From positions 1 to 8,811 of the forward strand of contig CAJPTO010000120.1 in NCBI GenBank assembly GCA_905373605.1: a stretch of 8,811 nt of DNA, given 5' to 3'. This document shows, in pieces, positions 5,419 to 8,811 of the stretch (positions within the stretch are counted from its first letter, which is position 1; every line of letters starts with the position of its first letter). Source of the DNA: an uncultured Prevotella sp. (lineage in GTDB: Bacteria > Bacteroidota > Bacteroidia > Bacteroidales > Bacteroidaceae). The translations under genes and the position numbers were made by a program. Under the pieces are notes generated by a model, which had not been told where the DNA came from, made no database searches, and was given only the letters and a program-made list of their open reading frames with translations.

Positions 5419-8025
5419 ATGAGTTATAAAGTCAATAGAATATTTTTTGCCTTCTTCATGCTGTTTGTTGGGCTAAACGCTTCGGCCCAAACAGAGAGCA
5501 AGATTACCGGTGTTGTTACCGATGCCGTTACCGGAGACACCATATACTATCCCAGTGCCAGCTATAAGGGACACCAAATAGCGGTGTCGGGGACAGCGAA
5601 AGGGCAGTATGCCATCGTGCGTAAAGAGGGACAAACCCTCACATTCAGTGCCGTGGGATATGCTTCGGTGCGTGTGGCAGTGAAATCTTCAACACCCAGC
5701 ACACTCAACATCAAGCTGAAGCCCGACACACGGCAACTGGCCGAGGTGGTGGTGAAACAAAAGCGGGGGAAATATTCGCGCAAAGACAATCCTGCCGTTG
5801 AGCTGATGCGCAGGGTTATCGCGGCTAAGAAACGCACGCGATTGGAAAACCACGACTTCTTTCAGTACACCAAGTACCAGAAAATTACACTTGCCATGAA
5901 CGACATTACGCCAACGCAAATAGACAGTGGCTTTATAGGCAAGCGAAAATGGATGCTCGACCAGGTGGAAGTGTGCCCATATAACAACAAACTCATTCTG
6001 CCCGTGTCGGTTGACGAGACGGTTACGCAACACCTCTACCGAAAACAGCCCAAAACCGAACGCGACATCATCAAAGGACAAAGCAGCACGGGCATCAACC
6101 AGTTGATACAAACGGGCGACATTCTCAACACATTGCTCAAAGACGTGTTTACCGATGTAGACATTTACGATGATGAGGTGCGGCTTCTGCAATATCCCTT
6201 TACCAGCCCTATCGGAACGGGTGCCATCAACTTTTACCGTTATTACATCGAAGACACCGTCTATGTGGGTAAAGACCTGTGTTACCACCTGCAGTTTATA
6301 CCCAACAACAAGCAAGACTTCGGCTTTAGGGGCGAATTATACATCGTGGCCGACTCCACTTTGCATGTTAAACGTTGCAATCTTACGCTGCCCATGCAGA
6401 CGGGCGTGAACTTTGTGGAGAACTTGCAAGTGAGGCAAGAGTTTAGCCGGCTTGAAAACGGCGACTGGGCACTGACTGAAGATGACATGATTGTTGAGTT
6501 GAAGATTAACAACTTGCTATCCAAAGCCATCGTCATTCGCACAACAAGGTTGGGCGACTATGCTTTTGACGAACTTCCCAAAAAGCTGTTTAAAGGCAAT
6601 ACGCGCGAAAGACGCGAGGCAGACGCCTTGATGCGCGATGACAACTTTTGGAAACAATATCGCACCGTGGAGCTTAGCAAGAGCGAATCGTCGATGGACG
6701 AGTTTGTTAGGCGCATAGAACAGATTAAGGGATTTAAGTATATCATCTTCGGATTGAAGGCCCTGATTGAGAACTTTGTTGAAACAGGCAGCAAAAACCA
6801 TCCCAGCAAGGTGGACATTGGCCCGGTAAACACCATGGTTACACGCAATTTCATCGATGGGTTTAGAACGCGTATCAGTGCGCAAACCACTGCAAACCTC
6901 AATAAACACTGGTTCTTAGCTGGTTATGTGGCTCGTGGGTGGGAGAGCAAGAAGAACTATTACAGCGGCGAAATCACCTATTCGTTCAACAAGAAGGAAT
7001 ACTTGCCACGCGAATTTCCCAAGCGCACGGTGTCTTTCAAGTCTACTTACGATGTGATGTCGCCTTCAGACAAGTTCATGCGAACCGACAAAGACAACGT
7101 GTTTACGGCCCTGAAGTGGACTAAGGTAGACAAGATGATGTTCTACAACCGCCAACAGCTGAGCTTCGAACGCGAAGAAGAGTGGGGGATGAAGACTGCT
7201 TTGAGCCTTAAAACGGAAGAAAACGAGGCGGCTGGTGCTTTGTTCTTCGAGAAACTTAGCTACCCTGTTCCGCCCATTATCTATCCCGGAACCAACATCA
7301 GTAAGTTGTTGCACAATGGCAAGTTGCGTACAACCGAACTGCGTTTTGAAATGGAGATTGCACCCGGACGAACCTATATCAACACCAAGCAACGGCGTTA
7401 TCCCATCAATCTGGATGCGCCTGTGTTCAGTTTGTCGCATGCTATGGGCCTCAATGGCTTCTTAGGAGGCCAGTATGCCTATAACTTCTCTGAGGCAGGA
7501 CTCTACAAACGTTTCTGGATGAGAAGTTGGGGGAAGATTGATGTGCAACTCAATGCTGGCGCACAATGGAACAAAGTGCCTTATCCTTTGCTCATTATGC
7601 CGGCTGCCAACCTTTCGTTCATTGTGCAAAACGGTACTTTCAACCTCATCAACAACATGGAATTTTTGAACGACCGCTATGCAAGTGCAGACATTTCGTG
7701 GGACATGAACGGAAAAATATTCAATCGCATTCCGCTGCTTAAAAAGCTAAAGTGGCGCGAGTACGTTGGATTTAAGTGCTTGTGGGGGCAACTTACTGAC
7801 AAGAACAATCCCTTCTTGGAACAAAATGCGGGCGATGCCACGCTGATGTACTTCCCAGAGGGATCGCATGTGATGGACCCGAAGCGGCCATACATGGAAC
7901 TTGTGCTGGGTGTGCACAACATCTTCAAGATTTTGCATGTGGAATATGTGCGTAGGTTGAACTACAACGAATTGTCCACTGCCCACAAACATGGCGTTAG
8001 GCTGATGGTGCGCATGACGTTCTAA
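5419..8025 (+). CDS. DUF5686-type outer-membrane protein with carboxypeptidase-regulatory-like domain
   Basis: The 868-residue protein opens with a signal peptide (MSYKVNRIFFAFFMLFVGL followed by ASA, likely cut before Q24). Residues about 28-101 form a CarboxypepD_reg-like beta-sandwich (ITGVVTDAVTGDTI at 29-42, VGYASVRVAV at 79-88, ending LNIKLKPD). After this come LAEVVVKQKRGKYSRKD (107-123) and NPAVELMRRVI (124-134), a hallmark of DUF5686 proteins. The rest is rich in alternating polar and hydrophobic strands with many aromatic residues, and the protein ends in RMTF. A terminal phenylalanine is typical of outer-membrane beta-barrels, so I predict a periplasmic domain plus barrel. The molecular role of the family is not established as far as I know. 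The gene stands 151 nt after the HAD gene on the same strand and is followed by a strong terminator; a link to the upstream lipid-like pathway is possible but unproven. Confidence 0.88.
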   Translation: MSYKVNRIFFAFFMLFVGLNASAQTESKITGVVTDAVTGDTIYYPSASYKGHQIAVSGTAKGQYAIVRKEGQTLTFSAVGYASVRVAVKSSTPSTLNIKLKPDTRQLAEVVVKQKRGKYSRKDNPAVELMRRVIAAKKRTRLENHDFFQYTKYQKITLAMNDITPTQIDSGFIGKRKWMLDQVEVCPYNNKLILPVSVDETVTQHLYRKQPKTERDIIKGQSSTGINQLIQTGDILNTLLKDVFTDVDIYDDEVRLLQYPFTSPIGTGAINFYRYYIEDTVYVGKDLCYHLQFIPNNKQDFGFRGELYIVADSTLHVKRCNLTLPMQTGVNFVENLQVRQEFSRLENGDWALTEDDMIVELKINNLLSKAIVIRTTRLGDYAFDELPKKLFKGNTRERREADALMRDDNFWKQYRTVELSKSESSMDEFVRRIEQIKGFKYIIFGLKALIENFVETGSKNHPSKVDIGPVNTMVTRNFIDGFRTRISAQTTANLNKHWFLAGYVARGWESKKNYYSGEITYSFNKKEYLPREFPKRTVSFKSTYDVMSPSDKFMRTDKDNVFTALKWTKVDKMMFYNRQQLSFEREEEWGMKTALSLKTEENEAAGALFFEKLSYPVPPIIYPGTNISKLLHNGKLRTTELRFEMEIAPGRTYINTKQRRYPINLDAPVFSLSHAMGLNGFLGGQYAYNFSEAGLYKRFWMRSWGKIDVQLNAGAQWNKVPYPLLIMPAANLSFIVQNGTFNLINNMEFLNDRYASADISWDMNGKIFNRIPLLKKLKWREYVGFKCLWGQLTDKNNPFLEQNAGDATLMYFPEGSHVMDPKRPYMELVLGVHNIFKILHVEYVRRLNYNELSTAHKHGVRLMVRMTF

Positions 8026-8048
8026 AACCTTCAAGGAGATTATTGCAT

Positions 8049-8093
8049 GGGGCTGTTCGAAACATTCTTTCTCGAACAGCCCCTTGTTTTTTT
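8049..8093 (+). terminator. Intrinsic terminator after the DUF5686 gene
   Basis: A perfect 12-bp stem, GGGGCTGTTCGA (8049-8060) with TCGAACAGCCCC (8072-8083) and an 11-nt loop, is followed by TTG and seven T (8087-8093). It lies 23 nt after the stop codon and closes the plus-strand block. There is no matching T run on the other strand. Confidence 0.93.
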
Positions 8094-8243
8094 GTATTCG
8101 TGGCAAAATTTTAACGTTTTGCTTTGTGCTTGGCCGTTTGTCCATGTCGTTTCTGCATCACATCACATGACTGTTGCATTTGCTTTGTCTTGCCCATTCG
8201 TAAGCCTATCATGCCGCGCAAGTTTGTTGTCCACGCTCACTGC

Positions 8244-8285
8244 TGTTGAAAAGCCCCTTGGGGCACATTCTATGTCCTTTCAACA
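8244..8285. other. Possible three-way-junction stem-loop
   Basis: TGTTGAAA (8244-8251) pairs with TTTCAACA (8278-8285) over 8 bp. Inside lie two small hairpins: GCCC-CTTG-GGGC (8253-8264) and ACAT-TCT-ATGT (8265-8275). Such a nested arrangement could be a structured RNA or a protein-binding DNA site, but no promoter or terminator brackets it, so it is only a fold prediction made by eye. Confidence 0.3.
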
Positions 8286-8495
8286 AGTGTTTTCCACATC
8301 TTGAACTCTGTTTTCTTCCAGCCAATAACAGGTCTGTCCAAATCCTTTTATTCACGCAATTGTCGTTTGTCGTAAAACAAGTTGAAACATTTTCTCTTTG
8401 CGATAGTCAAAAAAGATTTGCTTTTGGAAAATAATATCCGTTGAGACATGCGCATTTGCTACTTTCTTGTGTAGCTAAAGCCGTTCGGTTGTTCA

Positions 8496-8600
8496 CTACA
8501 AGCATCTTGTAGCCACAGTACAAGAGCCTTGTAGCCCCACTACCAGCATCTTGTAGCCACAGTACAAGGGTCTTGTAGTCACAGTACAAGCGGCATTGTA
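8496..8600. repeat. Tandem array of five 22-bp units, each an imperfect palindrome
   Basis: Palindromes of the form (C/G)TACAAG-N3-CTTGTAG start at 8496, 8518, 8540, 8562 and 8584, exactly 22 bp apart. Unit 1 is a perfect 7-3-7 inverted repeat, and units 2 and 4 pair over 6 bp. Unit 3 has one change (CTACCAG) and unit 5 ends CATTGTA. The spacers between palindromes are CCACA, CCCCA, CCACA and TCACA. The three central bases vary (CAT, AGC, CAT, GGT, CGG) while the arms are kept. The period is not a multiple of three, which argues against coding. The 22-bp spacing is about two helical turns, so a protein binding each site would sit on one face of the DNA (inference). Confidence 0.85.
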
Positions 8601-8723
8601 CTGATGAATTTGTTAGCGACTTGTTGACAAAAGAGGTTATCGGGCCAATTCTTTTTAGCAATTATAGGCTGTAACGCTTACCTTTGCTGCCTTAAATTGG
8701 CGCAACGTTGGTTTATGGAAAAC

Positions 8724-8750
8724 AAAAAACGCACCTCCCGTGAGGCGCGT
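8724..8750 (-). terminator. Intrinsic terminator of the tRNA-Gln transcript
   Basis: On the minus strand ACGCGCCTC-ACGG-GAGGTGCGT forms a 9-bp stem (one G-T pair) with a 4-nt loop, followed by six T (plus-strand A run at 8724-8729). It begins 8 nt after the tRNA 3' end. Confidence 0.85.
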
Positions 8751-8757
8751 CTTGTTG

Positions 8758-8811
8758 TTGGGATACTCGGACTCGAACCAAGAATGACAGGACCAGAATC
8801 TGTAGTGTTAC
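8758..8811 (-). tRNA. tRNA-Gln (anticodon CTG), 3' portion; 5' part outside the window
   Basis: On the minus strand the visible part runs from the D-loop to the 3' end. The anticodon arm is ACAGA-TTCTGGT-CCTGT with anticodon CTG (plus-strand 8794-8796), very like the E. coli glutamine loop UUCUGAU. After a four-base variable region, the T arm is CTTGG-TTCGAGT-CCGAG. The 3' acceptor strand is TATCCCA (8759-8765), then discriminator A at 8758. CCA is not encoded, as is common in Bacteroidota. The lowest anticodon-stem pair is A-C rather than Watson-Crick. About 20 nt at the 5' end lie beyond the window, so the acceptor pairing could not be checked. Confidence 0.85.

Larger units (their letters stand above)
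8094..8757. other. Gene-free region between the terminator and the tRNA
   Basis: About 660 nt hold no convincing coding sequence on either strand. The open frames are short, carry no known motif, and one of them begins inside the terminator. Three structures stand out: a fold at 8244-8285, the 22-bp palindromic array at 8496-8600, and the tRNA terminator at 8724-8750. I see nothing interpretable in 8094-8243 or 8290-8490. No integrase or attachment-site duplicate of the tRNA end was found. Confidence 0.6.

Noticed and set aside
8047..8434. Short plus-strand open frames after the DUF5686 gene
   Set aside because: The first starts within the terminator stem; neither shows motifs, and both sit in AT-rich, structured, non-coding sequence.
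8496..8600. CRISPR array
   Set aside because: The units are 22 bp with 5-bp conserved spacers and palindromic cores. There are no 25-40 bp unique spacers and no cas genes.
8407..8661. Minus-strand open frame across the palindromic array
   Set aside because: The 22-bp period is not divisible by three, so the repeat unit cannot be under selection as a protein repeat; the frame is a by-product.
8679..8686. TACCTTTG as a plus-strand promoter pointing into the tRNA
   Set aside because: It matches the -7 consensus but lacks a good -33 element and has no gene downstream except antisense to the tRNA; chance is likely.

Overview
The window looks like chromosomal DNA from a Bacteroidota species, most likely Prevotella or a close relative. 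Four things point there. Several intergenic sites match the Bacteroidota -7 promoter element TAnnTTTG. Genes start without a well-placed Shine-Dalgarno sequence. The largest gene encodes a DUF5686-type outer-membrane protein with an N-terminal carboxypeptidase-regulatory-like domain. The tRNA at the right edge has no encoded CCA. No transposase, integrase, CRISPR array or rRNA is visible.

Layout. At 1-558 (minus) lies a nearly complete hexapeptide-repeat sugar O-acetyltransferase. It is divergent from an AraC-family regulator at 791-1618 (plus), and each has a TAnnTTTG element in the shared spacer. A non-coding stretch (1619-2029) carries two candidate promoters and a long leader. Next come four tightly packed plus-strand genes: a sugar/alcohol-phosphate nucleotidyltransferase (2030-2770), a small ATP-grasp enzyme (2745-3569), a CDP-alcohol phosphatidyltransferase-fold membrane protein with a large soluble insert (3562-4503), and a HAD-superfamily hydrolase (4512-5267). 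The first three overlap (26 and 8 nt) and the fourth follows after 8 nt, so they form an operon. After a 151-nt gap with small hairpins comes the 868-residue DUF5686 protein (5419-8025), closed by a strong intrinsic terminator. The last 730 nt before the tRNA hold no convincing gene. They contain an unusual array of five 22-bp units, each an imperfect palindrome, and a candidate three-way-junction RNA fold. The window ends inside a minus-strand tRNA-Gln(CTG) with its own terminator.

How the genes may work together. The operon contains the parts of a CDP-alcohol pathway. The ATP-grasp enzyme would prepare or modify a small molecule, the nucleotidyltransferase would activate a phosphorylated polyol as a CDP (or other NDP) derivative, the membrane enzyme would transfer the phospho-headgroup to a lipid or second alcohol, and the HAD protein would remove a phosphate or proofread. 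The product cannot be read from the sequence. Inositol-type phospholipids are one reasonable guess, because Bacteroidota make them and an alternative route in Prevotella has been proposed, but no inositol-phosphate synthase is present here. This operon is the best candidate in the window for an under-described system; the palindrome array is the most striking non-coding feature.
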